From Planctomycetota bacterium (GTDB lineage Bacteria > Planctomycetota > Phycisphaerae > Sedimentisphaerales > Anaerohalosphaeraceae), in contig JAKPDO010000019.1 in assembly GCA_029552545.1 (NCBI GenBank), positions 310,001-374,000 on the forward strand: a stretch of DNA of 64,000 bases, written 5' to 3'. Made by a program: the position numbers and the translations under genes. The stretch's first letter is position 1; every line of letters begins with the position of its first letter. Below the pieces are notes generated by a model that was given only the letters and a program-made list of their open reading frames with translations, had not been told where the DNA came from and did no database searches. This document shows, one piece after another, positions 54,529 through 63,581 of this stretch.

Positions 54529-56674
54529 AGTTAGATTAACTATCCTGATTATCCTTTTTGCTTTCGCCGCATTGATTTGCTTAATTCGGCTGGGGAGTCT
54601 GCAGATTGTGCACTGTCAGGAGTATCGGCAGGCCATCGCTGACAAGCAGATTTTGGAGCCCCAGCCGCTGCCGACGATTCGCGGAAATATCCTCGACCGC
54701 AAGGGCGTTGTTCTGGCGAAAGACGTGCCGGTTTTTTATGCTTATGTCAATTATCGTCTCTGCCGGCTTCTGGATGAGCGTTTCTGGGAGGCTCAGATGC
54801 AGCGGCAGGGACTTGAAGAAGGCCGCTCTCCCCAGCGTCTTCGTTATGATCTTCAGGCGCGCTATGCGGAAGACTTCAGTCGTCTCAATCGGATTTTGGC
54901 GTTTGCGGAACGAATCGGAGCCCCCCGCACAGAGGTGATTCAGTCGATTGAACGCATCAACAACCGAATCTGGGAAATGGGCTGTTATGTTCAGTGGAGG
55001 AGGATTAACCCGAACGGGTCGATTGAAGAGTACCGCCGTCAAAAAGAAGAACTCAGACCGGCGGATGTTCTCGGGGTTCGTCTGGTGGAAATGCAGCAAA
55101 CCTATCCGGTTTTTGAGATTCCCGCCGACCATCTGGTGGAGGCCCAGGCCGAGCTGAGCGGAATGAAAGATGTCGAAATCCGTACGCACGGCCAGCGTTT
55201 TTATCCCAGACGCACAACGGCCTGCCAGATTATCGGCTGGGTCGGACTGGTTCAGGAGGAGGAAAAAGACCTTTTCAGTCAGGACGAATACCTGCGCTAT
55301 TTGGAGGGGGAACTCATCGGCAAGGCGGGAATTGAGCGGATGTGTGAGCCGATTCTGCGAGGACGTCGGGGCGAAGTCATTTATGATAAGGATGGGCATC
55401 TGCTTCAGCGGAAAGAACCGCAGTACGGGCGAACGGTTCAGCTGACGCTGGATGCGGATTTGCAGGAGCGCATCGAAAAATATCTTCAGCATCCGGATTT
55501 GCCGCCGGAAGTGGCTGCGGTCGTCAGCCGCCGGGCCTCTGCTGTTGTGCTCGAGGCAGCCACAGGGGATATTCTGGCTCTGGTGTCCACGCCCCAGTAT
55601 GATTTGAATAAAGCGAGGCAGATGGCCGGTCAGCTTTTGTCGGACCCCAATACGCCCTTGAGACACAAGGCGCTGGAGGTCAATTATCCTCCCGGTTCCA
55701 CGATTAAACCGCTGATTCTGCTTATCGGTCTGGAAGAAAAGAAAATTACCCCGAATGAAGTAATCTCCTGTCCGGCCCATTCCCCGCCCCAGGGATGGCC
55801 CAGCTGTCTGGCCCAGACGCGTTTTTCCCGGATGGGGCACGACTGGCGATGGGCGGATGAGGGCGGCAACATTGCCCGAAACGCCCTGCGCGGCAGCTGC
55901 AATATTTATTTTTCCCGCCTGGCTGACCGGATTGACAGCGGGGCGCTGCAGCGATGGTTCTTTGAGTTGGGGTTTGGGAGACGTGTGCTTTCTCCTGTGG
56001 AGTATGTTGATCCAAAGACCGGAGAGCAGGTTGTTTCCTGGGGAACGCTTCCGCAGGCGCACGGCAGCATCGAATATGGTGTCCAGCAGACACCCTATAC
56101 GAGCCCCGAACAGATTCGCCCCATTCCATCCAATCGGCAGTCGGAAAAGCGGTTCTGGGGAATCGGGCAGGGGAATCTGCGGGTGACTGTTTTGCAGGCG
56201 GCCAATGCTCTGGCGGCCCTGGTTCGCGGCGGGATTTACAAGCCGCCCCGTCTGATTTATCTGGATGATGACCCTTTTAATCAGAAACAGCAGAAGATTC
56301 TTTCTGTTTCGCCCAAAACACTTTCCGTGGTTCGGGAAGGGATGCGTGCAGCCGTTTATGAAGACGGCGGAACGGCCTACAGCACTTTCCTGGATTGTCC
56401 GCTCCGCAAAGAGTTAAAGATTTACGGCAAGACCGGCTCAACGGAAAGCCCGGATATGGCCTGGTTTGAATGTTTTGCGGAGGATTCAGCGGACCGCAGC
56501 GTTGTGATTGTGGTGGCCGTGCCCGGCGGGCTTTCCGGGTCTGGATATGCCGCTCCGGTGGGCAGACAAATCCTTCAGTTTTGCTATGAAGCCGGCTATA
56601 TCGGCGTCAAGCCCAAAAACCAGACGGTTCGAAAACAGTCCGCCGAGCAGGGTGAAGGGGGAGGAGCGGGATGA
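54521..56674 (+). CDS. mrdA: Penicillin-binding protein 2 (elongasome transpeptidase)
   Basis: 717 residues. One N-terminal membrane helix, the PBP dimerisation domain (RGNILDRKGVVLAKD) and the transpeptidase domain with SxxK (PPGSTIKPL), SxN (GSCNIYFSRL) and KTG (GKTGSTE). It is a class B PBP for side-wall synthesis. RodA is not downstream, so the glycosyltransferase partner is elsewhere. The stop overlaps the next start by ATGA. Confidence 0.93.
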   Translation: MYKVRLTILIILFAFAALICLIRLGSLQIVHCQEYRQAIADKQILEPQPLPTIRGNILDRKGVVLAKDVPVFYAYVNYRLCRLLDERFWEAQMQRQGLEEGRSPQRLRYDLQARYAEDFSRLNRILAFAERIGAPRTEVIQSIERINNRIWEMGCYVQWRRINPNGSIEEYRRQKEELRPADVLGVRLVEMQQTYPVFEIPADHLVEAQAELSGMKDVEIRTHGQRFYPRRTTACQIIGWVGLVQEEEKDLFSQDEYLRYLEGELIGKAGIERMCEPILRGRRGEVIYDKDGHLLQRKEPQYGRTVQLTLDADLQERIEKYLQHPDLPPEVAAVVSRRASAVVLEAATGDILALVSTPQYDLNKARQMAGQLLSDPNTPLRHKALEVNYPPGSTIKPLILLIGLEEKKITPNEVISCPAHSPPQGWPSCLAQTRFSRMGHDWRWADEGGNIARNALRGSCNIYFSRLADRIDSGALQRWFFELGFGRRVLSPVEYVDPKTGEQVVSWGTLPQAHGSIEYGVQQTPYTSPEQIRPIPSNRQSEKRFWGIGQGNLRVTVLQAANALAALVRGGIYKPPRLIYLDDDPFNQKQQKILSVSPKTLSVVREGMRAAVYEDGGTAYSTFLDCPLRKELKIYGKTGSTESPDMAWFECFAEDSADRSVVIVVAVPGGLSGSGYAAPVGRQILQFCYEAGYIGVKPKNQTVRKQSAEQGEGGGAG

Positions 56675-57690
56675 GTTGTTGGGTCGGAAGGGTTTTGTCG
56701 GCGGCAGGAATTATAGCCGTTTTGGTTTTGGGCGGCTGCGGATTGGACGGCGGACCTCGCCCGCGCTGGGGATTTACGCCGAAACAATATTACGGTGATC
56801 CCAACAATCTGGGGACTCATTCCTACGGATACGGCGGCCGCGAGGGGTATGGGATTTTGTACACACTTCGGGGGGGCACCATCGACCCTGACCATCTCCG
56901 TGGAACGGCGGACCTGACCCGGCATACGTATCTGAAGGCCTATGACGCCATTCTCAGCGGACGAAGCCGGTTTCAGGTCGGACCCGCCTTTGAACTGACA
57001 ACGAATGTAATTCGGTTAACGTATCCATCAGACTGGATGCAGCGGCCTCGCTCTGAGCGGGAGAAGATTGCCCGCGAAGCTGCTCTCATAATCGCGCCGG
57101 CTGTGGCCTATCATTCTTACGTATGGCACGAGATGCTCACCTGGCAGGGCCTGCGTTTTGCTCTGATCGAGCCGGAACATGAATCCGCTTTCTCCTGGGA
57201 GGATTTGTATTCCAACGCTCTCGGCGCTCATCTGGCCGTGAGGGCTGTTCAGCGCGGTGCAATGACGGTGCCTGATTACAACCAGGCCATGACAGAATTA
57301 ATCCGACAGACCCTGGAGGAACTTCAGGTTGTCTCCCGTTTGCAGGCCCTTGCCTATTTGGAGCGGATGCGGGGCAAATGGTTCACGGCAGATAAGCTCC
57401 TCCGTCGTCAGATGGATATCGGGTTTGAAACCGGCCGAATTACACCCTGTCTGATTCCGGGTCTGACTGACCAGCCGCCTGTCTCGCTGCCCTGGCCCAA
57501 TCTGGACGGGCTGGAAGCGTACGGTCTGGGTGTGCTGTACACCCTGCGGTCCCCTTATCTGGAGGCAGCGGCACTCAAGCGGCGAGCCGGAATTCAGGGT
57601 GAGCTCGAACCGCTCAAGCATTTCCCGCTGATTATGGAGTCCATTAAAAAAGAGGCCCGCGAAAAATTCGGATACCTCCTCGAGGAATAA
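56671..57690 (+). CDS. Putative lipoprotein (possibly DUF4056)
   Basis: 339 residues with lipobox GGCG (Cys23). Conserved-looking segments include ALIIAPAVAYHSYVWHEML and HESAFSWEDLYSNALGAH. I believe these match DUF4056, but I am not certain. It is coupled to the PBP2 gene, so it is probably an envelope component made along with the elongasome. The sequence shows no enzyme motif. Confidence 0.7.
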   Translation: MSCWVGRVLSAAGIIAVLVLGGCGLDGGPRPRWGFTPKQYYGDPNNLGTHSYGYGGREGYGILYTLRGGTIDPDHLRGTADLTRHTYLKAYDAILSGRSRFQVGPAFELTTNVIRLTYPSDWMQRPRSEREKIAREAALIIAPAVAYHSYVWHEMLTWQGLRFALIEPEHESAFSWEDLYSNALGAHLAVRAVQRGAMTVPDYNQAMTELIRQTLEELQVVSRLQALAYLERMRGKWFTADKLLRRQMDIGFETGRITPCLIPGLTDQPPVSLPWPNLDGLEAYGLGVLYTLRSPYLEAAALKRRAGIQGELEPLKHFPLIMESIKKEAREKFGYLLEE

Positions 57691-57694
57691 CGGA

Positions 57695-59371
57695 TTACGG
57701 ACAAAAATCGCCCGGTTCATATCTGCACTCGAGCCACTGTCCGGCCAAAACAGCCAAATCGTTCATATCCACGCGGCAGTCCCGGTTAAAATCGGCATTC
57801 GGATAAGAGGGACATCGGGGGTCGCTGCGAAAGTGCGTCAGAACAACCCGGTCCGTCTGGTAGAGGATATCAAACGTTCCTTCTTCGAAAATTACTTCGG
57901 AGACCGCATTGAGAAACCGGCCGTTGATATGGCGGGCTTCAATAATTGCAAACGAGTCTTCGTAATTCGGTACATACCCATCCAGCAGGTCCACGTCGAG
58001 GTACCCATCCAGCACGACTTGTCCGCCTTCCTGGGCCTGTGCAGTCAGAATGGAATGGCCCCAGGCGGAATGGAGACCGCCGATGCCGATTTTCAGCGTC
58101 CCGTTCGACCCCTGATAATAGTTGTAAATGATATCCAAAAATTTCCACATTCCGCTCACACCGGGCATCACGATGCCGCTTTCGTTAACCACATCGGCTC
58201 GAATCCAGCCCCAGCCCTCGAGGGTGCCCCCCTTGAGTACAATCGGATTGGCCTGGCCGGGGCTGTATTCAGCGGAAATCTGTCCCTCCTCCATTCGAAT
58301 CACACCTTCCGGCCAGACTGTAATCTGCTCTCCGGCCTGGTGATTGGCTGCCGAAAGCTCAGCGTACAACCCTTTGTCCGGGTCAGCGGATAAAGAAATC
58401 AATCCCCGTCCGCCCGGTTTGTCGAGGGTTCCCCCGACGGCGACGGAACCCTGCAGGTCCGCCCAGGACCCGTCGGTAATATTCAATTCCCCGCAGCTGC
58501 CGGGGAAAAGGGCAATGGCTGTATGCCCGAGATGAAGCAGTTTGGAGCCGGTCAGGTTTATTTGGGCTGAGCCGCCCATTCCGAGATTCAGGCTGATGGG
58601 GTCCCACCAGTAGTTTTCAATAATCAGTTCCGTTTGATGGGCTGTCCCAACGATGTCGATAACAGCGGAGGAACGGGCGTGCCGGGCCATTTCCAAGTAG
58701 CCGAAATCCATCCGAGCTCCGTTGCTGAGCGTGACGAGTGTATCGCCGTAAATGGACATTCCGAAGTAACCGTCCACATACCATTCCGTGTCCTGTCCGT
58801 CGATGAGAAAATCCGCTTTTCCGTCAATACCGCTCTGGCCGTGCCCGTGTTCCAGAACGGCCCCTTCTGTCACGGAAACCTGTGCCGAGCCGAGCACACC
58901 GTAAAAAAAGCCGTGCCAGCCGTCCGTTCGATAACCGCTCCAAAAGGTATCCGGTCCGCTCAGATGAAGGGCTCCGACGGTTTGAGGGTCATTGTCCCCA
59001 ATCAGCAGATCACCGCTGAAAACACCTCCTCCGCCGATGCGTAAAGCGCTGGATTGGGTATCGGCAAGGAGGACGGTGCGGTTGTAGTCGGCCGTGCCGT
59101 CCAGCAGATAGGTATGGCCGTTCAACTGGAGCGTCAGGTCTGAACCGTCGACGGTCATTCGGTCATGGATGTAGTCTGATTCGAACCAGACGGTATAGGC
59201 GCTGGGCAGTGTAAAATAAACAGAATCGTCCGCTCCGGGGACCGCCGGCGGATTCCAGTTGTCCGGCTGTCCCATTTCACCGTCTATCGGTTCCGCCCAG
59301 TAGAAATCGCCGGAAAAACAAACCGATGCAGTCAGCAGGAAAAGTGGGAAAAGAAAGAGCGTTCGCTTCAT
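57695..59371 (-). CDS. Secreted beta-helix-like (autotransporter-repeat type) protein with dockerin-like tail
   Basis: 558 residues. A signal peptide (MKRTLFLFPLFLLTASVCFSG) is followed by a repetitive beta-strand region with recurrent short Gly/Asn-rich units such as LHLSGPDTFW, SVTEGAVLEHG, NITDGSWADLQG, the pattern of a right-handed beta helix. The last 40 residues form a dockerin-like tail (NADFNRDCRVDMNDLAVLAGQWLE). No catalytic site is evident. The gene is a single minus-strand unit that converges with the DUF4056 lipoprotein 4 nt away, and AAGGAGGG precedes the ATG. Confidence 0.8.
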   Translation of the reverse strand: MKRTLFLFPLFLLTASVCFSGDFYWAEPIDGEMGQPDNWNPPAVPGADDSVYFTLPSAYTVWFESDYIHDRMTVDGSDLTLQLNGHTYLLDGTADYNRTVLLADTQSSALRIGGGGVFSGDLLIGDNDPQTVGALHLSGPDTFWSGYRTDGWHGFFYGVLGSAQVSVTEGAVLEHGHGQSGIDGKADFLIDGQDTEWYVDGYFGMSIYGDTLVTLSNGARMDFGYLEMARHARSSAVIDIVGTAHQTELIIENYWWDPISLNLGMGGSAQINLTGSKLLHLGHTAIALFPGSCGELNITDGSWADLQGSVAVGGTLDKPGGRGLISLSADPDKGLYAELSAANHQAGEQITVWPEGVIRMEEGQISAEYSPGQANPIVLKGGTLEGWGWIRADVVNESGIVMPGVSGMWKFLDIIYNYYQGSNGTLKIGIGGLHSAWGHSILTAQAQEGGQVVLDGYLDVDLLDGYVPNYEDSFAIIEARHINGRFLNAVSEVIFEEGTFDILYQTDRVVLTHFRSDPRCPSYPNADFNRDCRVDMNDLAVLAGQWLECRYEPGDFCP

Positions 59372-59518
59372 TTTCTGCCCTCCTTATGAATCAAAAAAAC
59401 CACACTTTGCCGGTGTCGGCAAAAACACTTGTTTTCAGATGCTTAGAAAGAGCGAGGGAGGAGAGGGGAAATCCGGCTGTTTTGGCCGGGTCCTCTTTGA
59501 CACTCTTATCAGGCAAGC

Positions 59519-59547
59519 ATTTTCCAATAAAAGACCGCTTTTGTCAA
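59519..59547 (-). promoter_or_regulatory. Probable minus-strand promoter of the beta-helix gene
   Basis: Minus-strand TTGACA (59542-59547) and GAAAAT (59519-59524) with a 17-nt spacer, 148 nt before the start codon. The rest of the 321-nt gap 59372-59692 holds only an RHS fragment (see next entry) and AT-rich DNA. Confidence 0.4.
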
Positions 59548-59607
59548 GATAAAAATCTGTTCAAAGCAACTTTTCCCCAATTCTTCATTATTCTTACTTC
59601 TTACTTC

Positions 59608-59700
59608 TTAATTCTTATTTATTCCTCCCGCCGGGTCGGGCTGGAGGAATCGGCCGGTGTCCGGGTCATAATACATTTCTTCCCAAGCCGGTTTATTTGC
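59608..59700 (-). pseudogene. RHS core remnant (YYDPDTGRFL motif)
   Basis: Translation on the minus strand gives ...PAWEEMYYDPDTGRFLQPDPAGG and a stop at 59608. YYDPDTGRF is the hallmark of the RHS-repeat core terminus. There is no start codon or upstream RHS frame, and it overlaps the end of the ankyrin gene. It shares a 24-nt direct repeat (one mismatch) with 60515-60538. It is a leftover of a toxin-tip replacement or of gene decay. Confidence 0.75.
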
Positions 59701-60475
59701 TATATCGTTCCGGCAGTTGCTCCGGAATATCCTCCATTACCCGTTCATACCATTTTATATAGTCCTTAATCTGTTCCCCTTCCAACCGGCAAGTCTCATG
59801 TTCGCCGGGCAGTTCCAGTACAGCCCCGCAGTCGGCCAGAAATTCTGCTTTTCGAAAACAACGGCTGCCGAGTGTTGCCTCAAAAATGCTGCATCCGTTG
59901 AGGCAAAAATTGAGATCCGCTCCATGGTCCAGCAGCATTCGGATAATCGTAAAATCCGATGCTGTTTCCCTGCGGTTGTTGCAGACAAGCCACAGAGGGG
60001 GCCGCCCGACAAAATCAAGAGCGTTAACTTGGGCTCCATGTTCAAGCAGAAGCCGAACCATTGCTTCATGAGAATAAAGACAGGCATTGTGAAGAGGGGT
60101 GTATAATGAGCCGCATCGAATATTGACATCGGCTCCGTACTGAATAAGAAGAAGCGCAATCTCCTGTCGTCCCCAGGTGCTGGCCCAATGCAAAGGAGCT
60201 TCTGAAAATTTGCCCGCTTTTTCATTCACATTCGCTCCTTTTTCAAGTAAATAGCGGACCATTTCCTGATTATTGCAAACGATGGCCGCATACAGTAAGT
60301 TGTATCCATTGCGGAAGGATGTATTAATCAGCTGTGGATTTTTATTCAAAAGAGATTTGACCGTTTCCCAGTCGTTTTTCTGAACGGCTTTTTCCAGTTG
60401 TTCTTTGTCGTTTTGACAACCGAGGAAAAAGAGGAAACAAATCGTTAGATTTAAGACAGCCAATCTATTCTTCAT
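59693..60475 (-). CDS. Ankyrin-repeat lipoprotein, candidate immunity protein
   Basis: 260 residues with lipobox FLGC (Cys20) after MKNRLAVLNLTICFLF. Ankyrin repeats of typical form follow (APLHWASTWGRQEIALLLIQ, TPLHNACLYSHEAMVRLLLE). In RHS and other polymorphic-toxin loci, ankyrin proteins are a known immunity class. Here the gene sits between RHS fragments, which supports that reading; the toxin it would counter is not identified. Confidence 0.75.
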   Translation of the reverse strand: MKNRLAVLNLTICFLFFLGCQNDKEQLEKAVQKNDWETVKSLLNKNPQLINTSFRNGYNLLYAAIVCNNQEMVRYLLEKGANVNEKAGKFSEAPLHWASTWGRQEIALLLIQYGADVNIRCGSLYTPLHNACLYSHEAMVRLLLEHGAQVNALDFVGRPPLWLVCNNRRETASDFTIIRMLLDHGADLNFCLNGCSIFEATLGSRCFRKAEFLADCGAVLELPGEHETCRLEGEQIKDYIKWYERVMEDIPEQLPERYSK

Positions 60476-60502
60476 ATTACCATAATTCTCCGTCTGTCGG
60501 CT

Positions 60503-60541
60503 TCAAAACGCTGCGAGGAACCGGCCGGTGTCCGGGTCAGC
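60503..60541 (-). pseudogene. RHS core remnant (short)
   Basis: Minus-strand frame reads ADPDTGRFLAAF then stop; the same DNA in another frame reads QVTSYGPDTLTRTPAG. The DPDTGRFL motif repeats that at 59608-59700, in a similar 24-nt stretch. No gene structure is left. Confidence 0.55.
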
Positions 60542-60639
60542 GTATCAGGGCCGTAAGATGTTACCTGCATATTTCTCTTATCCAGACAGTCCAATTCCAA
60601 TCCTGATAAGTGGTCGGGAGACATTTAATAAGTTTTGCT

Positions 60640-61350
60640 TCAAATCGCATTTTTATGTGTTAAAAAATATTCATGGGTGATGTACAAAAAATTCTTTTTC
60701 CTTTTATCTAAGTACTGTTTATCATGTTGAACGTCTTTCTCAATCTTTTTTACTATCCGGGCAAAAAGCGGATCACCTGACACCTGGGCGTATTCTTTCA
60801 ATATTTCTGCAGCTTTGTACTTACAGCCGTACCCAACGGTTGAAATCAGCAAATGAGGATGTTCGCTGAAAACCATGCCAATGCTGTAAAGAACCTTACC
60901 TTGCAGTAATAAGACCCTACTTTCTGATGTTCTCTGGTATTTCTCATAGGCCGTCTCATTGGCTATCAGAGACAAACGATAAAAAAGTCTCAATCCATTC
61001 ACCGTTTCTTCTTCTTGTGACAGGTCAAATGGAAGTATATCCCGGATTCTATTGCGGTTGGAGCTGAGAAGTAAGAGACTGTTGTAAATAAGGTCCTTCT
61101 CTTCGTCTTTGAGGGAAGGACAAGGAGAATCCGGCAGGGCGGATACGATTTCAAATGCTTTTTTAATTATTTCTTTCTTTTCGTTTATAGAATGTTCAGA
61201 AGCAGCGACGAGGTTCGAATCCGCAAGAAAGCCCAAGATAAATTCTTTTTGACACTTCTGTCTATAGGAGGCAAAAGTCAAATAACCCAGGATTATGCCC
61301 CCGGCTAATATAAGAGATAAAATAATACAGACTCTCATTTTCTTATTCAT
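60640..61350 (-). CDS. Membrane-anchored protein of unknown function, candidate immunity protein
   Basis: 236 residues: a signal-anchor helix (VCIILSLILAGGIILGYL) and a mostly helical, outward-facing domain. It starts 10 nt after the RHS C-terminal gene at 61361. That toxin-first, immunity-next order is the norm in RHS loci. The family is not recognised, and the assignment rests on position. Confidence 0.6.
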   Translation of the reverse strand: MNKKMRVCIILSLILAGGIILGYLTFASYRQKCQKEFILGFLADSNLVAASEHSINEKKEIIKKAFEIVSALPDSPCPSLKDEEKDLIYNSLLLLSSNRNRIRDILPFDLSQEEETVNGLRLFYRLSLIANETAYEKYQRTSESRVLLLQGKVLYSIGMVFSEHPHLLISTVGYGCKYKAAEILKEYAQVSGDPLFARIVKKIEKDVQHDKQYLDKRKKNFLYITHEYFLTHKNAI

Positions 61351-61360
61351 CCACTTTCTC

Positions 61361-61765
61361 CTATTGCCGAAAGTTATAAATTAGATCATAAACTGAAATT
61401 GGTAGCGGATAAAAGCAGCAGTAACACCATTTCAACACTTTTCTTGCGAGTTCAGATGACTCTTGTTGATATTTTTCCCTTTTTAAAGAATTGCGGTATT
61501 CACATTCATACCAATCATACGATTCGTACGGAGTTCCGCAGTCTTCCAAAGAATTTTCATACTCTTCAGCAAGAATGTGCAGCCTTCGTATACCATTTAA
61601 ACATCGAAAACATCCGATGATGCCCTTTCCGGTTGGGTCCAGGTGATTGCATGCATTACTTTTTGCGTATTCATATCTGTTCATTCCGTCGGTGTACTGG
61701 CTTGTCGGGCCGAAGGGGTTAACGCTTCCGCCGGCCGGGGCATCATAGTGGGCGCGACAGTACAT
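61361..61765 (-). CDS. RHS core C-terminal end with variable tip (orphan toxin-tip candidate)
   Basis: 134 residues. The start (MYCRAHYDAP...QYTDGMNRYEYAKSN) and NHLDPTGKG match the end of an RHS core; the variable tip follows with many Cys/Tyr residues. No full RHS gene precedes it. Upstream in the same frame, DITWPNSGNP*EMYC continues the RHS-like sequence through an in-frame TAG at about 61768, so it is a fragment of a larger gene. The ATG used has no strong ribosome site, so expression is doubtful. Confidence 0.65.
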   Translation of the reverse strand: MYCRAHYDAPAGGSVNPFGPTSQYTDGMNRYEYAKSNACNHLDPTGKGIIGCFRCLNGIRRLHILAEEYENSLEDCGTPYESYDWYECEYRNSLKREKYQQESSELARKVLKWCYCCFYPLPISVYDLIYNFRQ

Positions 61766-61801
61766 CTCCTATGGGTTTCCGCTGTTTGGCCAAGTTATAT
61801 C

Positions 61802-62356
61802 TTATTCTCTTTTTTCCAGCGCTTGCAAATGATAACGGCCGGCCCGAAAACGATACGGCTTTTCATATGCTCCGGCCGTATTGACATCGCAGAGGATGCC
61901 GTTTTCAAAATTATCTATGGCGATTGCAAACTCTACGTTGGCGTCAATATACATCTCGACATAATCTTCCCCGCGGTCATCCTGCATGGTTCGAAAATGA
62001 AAGGAAAAAACGGTTCTTTCGGTCTTATCCTCAACGGAACGGCCGACGATGGAAAATCCCGGATATTTCATCCCGTTAATGTCTCCTTCTTCGCTCATCA
62101 ATGCGGCATTAGAAAGACCGATCTGCTTATGATTATAGTCGGAAGAAAATAAACGTCCCTGGCACATAAAGAATGGGGCATAGCCTCTGTGAGAATGTCT
62201 TTCTGTCCAGTCAAACCCAACAACAACAGGGATTTCTGTTTTCGGAGCCGATGTCGGAGCGGACAGAAACATTTGAAGATGAATCAGAAAGGCCCCTAAA
62301 GAGAATAGAATTAGAACCGCTGCAAGAACAAGAAGTACTGTATGAAATTTCTTCAT
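61802..62356 (-). CDS. Membrane-anchored protein of unknown function, candidate immunity protein
   Basis: 184 residues from ATG 62356 (an alternative is ATG 62392). One N-terminal transmembrane helix (LLVLAAVLILFSLGAFLI) and a beta-rich outer domain (FFMCQGRLFSSDYN; DYVEMYIDANVEFAI). It lies between RHS fragments and is followed by the next RHS piece in the same frame. It is not similar to a family I know, so immunity is inferred from context. Confidence 0.6.
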   Translation of the reverse strand: MKKFHTVLLVLAAVLILFSLGAFLIHLQMFLSAPTSAPKTEIPVVVGFDWTERHSHRGYAPFFMCQGRLFSSDYNHKQIGLSNAALMSEEGDINGMKYPGFSIVGRSVEDKTERTVFSFHFRTMQDDRGEDYVEMYIDANVEFAIAIDNFENGILCDVNTAGAYEKPYRFRAGRYHLQALEKRE

Positions 62357-62480
62357 GGTTTTCTTGCCTTTCCGTAAGGTGTGTGTCTTCATTCCTTTTT
62401 CTGCTGTGCCTATAGGTCCAATGCCTATACCGGCACTAAAGGTGAATTTCCATGTTATTGTAATTATTGCCTGGAGAACA

Positions 62481-62606
62481 TCACCGCATAGCCCTCTTGG
62501 GCAAAAGGCGTAATAATTGCCCAAAATCTTCCGGGCCGGCTGTGCCCGTACCCTTTGGAACGACAAAGAATCGGTTGGCGTACATATAGAGTGCTTTCGT
62601 CGGCAT
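62481..62606 (-). pseudogene. Short RHS-cassette remnant
   Basis: 41 residues reading LYMYANRFFVVPKGTG...PKRAM, starting 2 nt after the stop of the 62609 gene. The alternative frame continues KILGNYYAFCPRGLCGDV...GIGIGPIG up to the next small gene. Together this suggests a frameshifted toxin tip between two candidate immunity genes. Homology to an RHS core is weak, so confidence is low. Confidence 0.35.
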
Positions 62607-62608
62607 TC

Positions 62609-63073
62609 TTATTTCTTTTCTAAGTAACTTAGAATTCGTTCGACCGGAAGGGGGGAAAAGGTTCTCTCCTCGATCTTTGTGGAAAGAAGAAGCTTCCCTA
62701 AATGATTTGGGTCAGCACTCTCGGATTTTAGAGGCAGCCAGTTATTAGGACGATTTAAACCGTGGGTATGAAATTCTACAATTTTGTTTTCTTCCGTTTT
62801 GTAACAGAGATCAAGACTCCAAATGCCGCCGGTCCATTCCGTGGTGTTGAGAAGAAAACAGATTTGCTGATTGTCCGGATCTCTTGCCGTATAAAGACGG
62901 TCCTTTCTGGGATAAGGATGACCGAATTCGTAAAAACTTGTGTCCTCGCAGAGTCTGTGATAAGTTGAAAAAACCGCTCCCGAAAGAACAAGGCAGGCCA
63001 GACACAAAAGGGTGATGAGACTGTTCTTAATCACATCGGACTCCTTGGATTTTTCGTTAGACATCTGCATCAT
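62609..63073 (-). CDS. Membrane-anchored protein, candidate immunity protein (intact paralog)
   Basis: 154 residues with an N-terminal membrane helix (SLITLLCLACLVLSGAVF) and an outer domain including RDPDNQQICFLLN, EWTGGIWSLDLCYK and PLPVERILSYLEKK. The 63138-63581 locus has the same pattern (RDPDNHKVRFLVD, EWNHGAWSLRIFYK), so this is a duplicate of that broken gene. No known family. It is the intact copy. Confidence 0.65.
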   Translation of the reverse strand: MMQMSNEKSKESDVIKNSLITLLCLACLVLSGAVFSTYHRLCEDTSFYEFGHPYPRKDRLYTARDPDNQQICFLLNTTEWTGGIWSLDLCYKTEENKIVEFHTHGLNRPNNWLPLKSESADPNHLGKLLLSTKIEERTFSPLPVERILSYLEKK

Positions 63074-63137
63074 GTTAAGACCTGCTCTGTTTTTATGAGT
63101 CGCGGGCGGTTTTTTGAATACTTCTCCGAAGGCTGTC

Positions 63138-63581
63138 CTATTGTGCCTGCAGGTAACTCCATATGGACTCCCTGGGGTTTTCGCGGAAACCTCTGTGCTC
63201 CACTTCCTCGATAAGCAGGAGTTTTCCCGGCGGGGCGTGGTCCGGCCCTTCCAGTTTCAGCGGCAGCTACTGTTTCGGATTGTTCGGACATGCTGTCGAA
63301 AAACAAACGATGCTGTTGTCGTCCTGTTTGTAAAAGATGCGTAAACTCCACGCTCCGTGATTCCATTCGTCCGCATCCACCAGGAACCGGACCTTGTGAT
63401 TGTCCGGATCTCGAAAGATGTATGTATGCCCTGCAACTGGAAGCCGATATCGCGCCTCCATTTCCTTTTTCAGCAAGTGTCTGGAATAAAGGAGCACGGC
63501 AAGAACCAGCAAAAGAATATTGCATAAGAGACACAGAAAGAGGATAAGAAGATTTTTCCCCATATTATCGATACCTCCCAT
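63138..63581 (-). pseudogene. Paralog of the 62609 gene broken by an in-frame TAG
   Basis: The frame starts at ATG 63563 (GGGAGG 10 nt upstream; ATG 63581 is an alternative) and encodes a membrane helix and an outer domain paralogous to the 62609 gene. It hits TAG at 63267-63269 in ...NNPKQ*LPLK. The same frame continues after the stop with LPLKLEGPD, GKLLL and ESIWSYL, which align with LPLKSES, GKLLL and ERILSYL of the intact copy, up to a stop at 63138. This indicates a nonsense mutation rather than a shorter gene. Confidence 0.75.

Noticed and set aside
54581..56062. Minus-strand frame of 493 residues inside PBP2
   Set aside because: Shadow of the PBP2 gene, whose SxxK, SxN and KTG motifs are intact.
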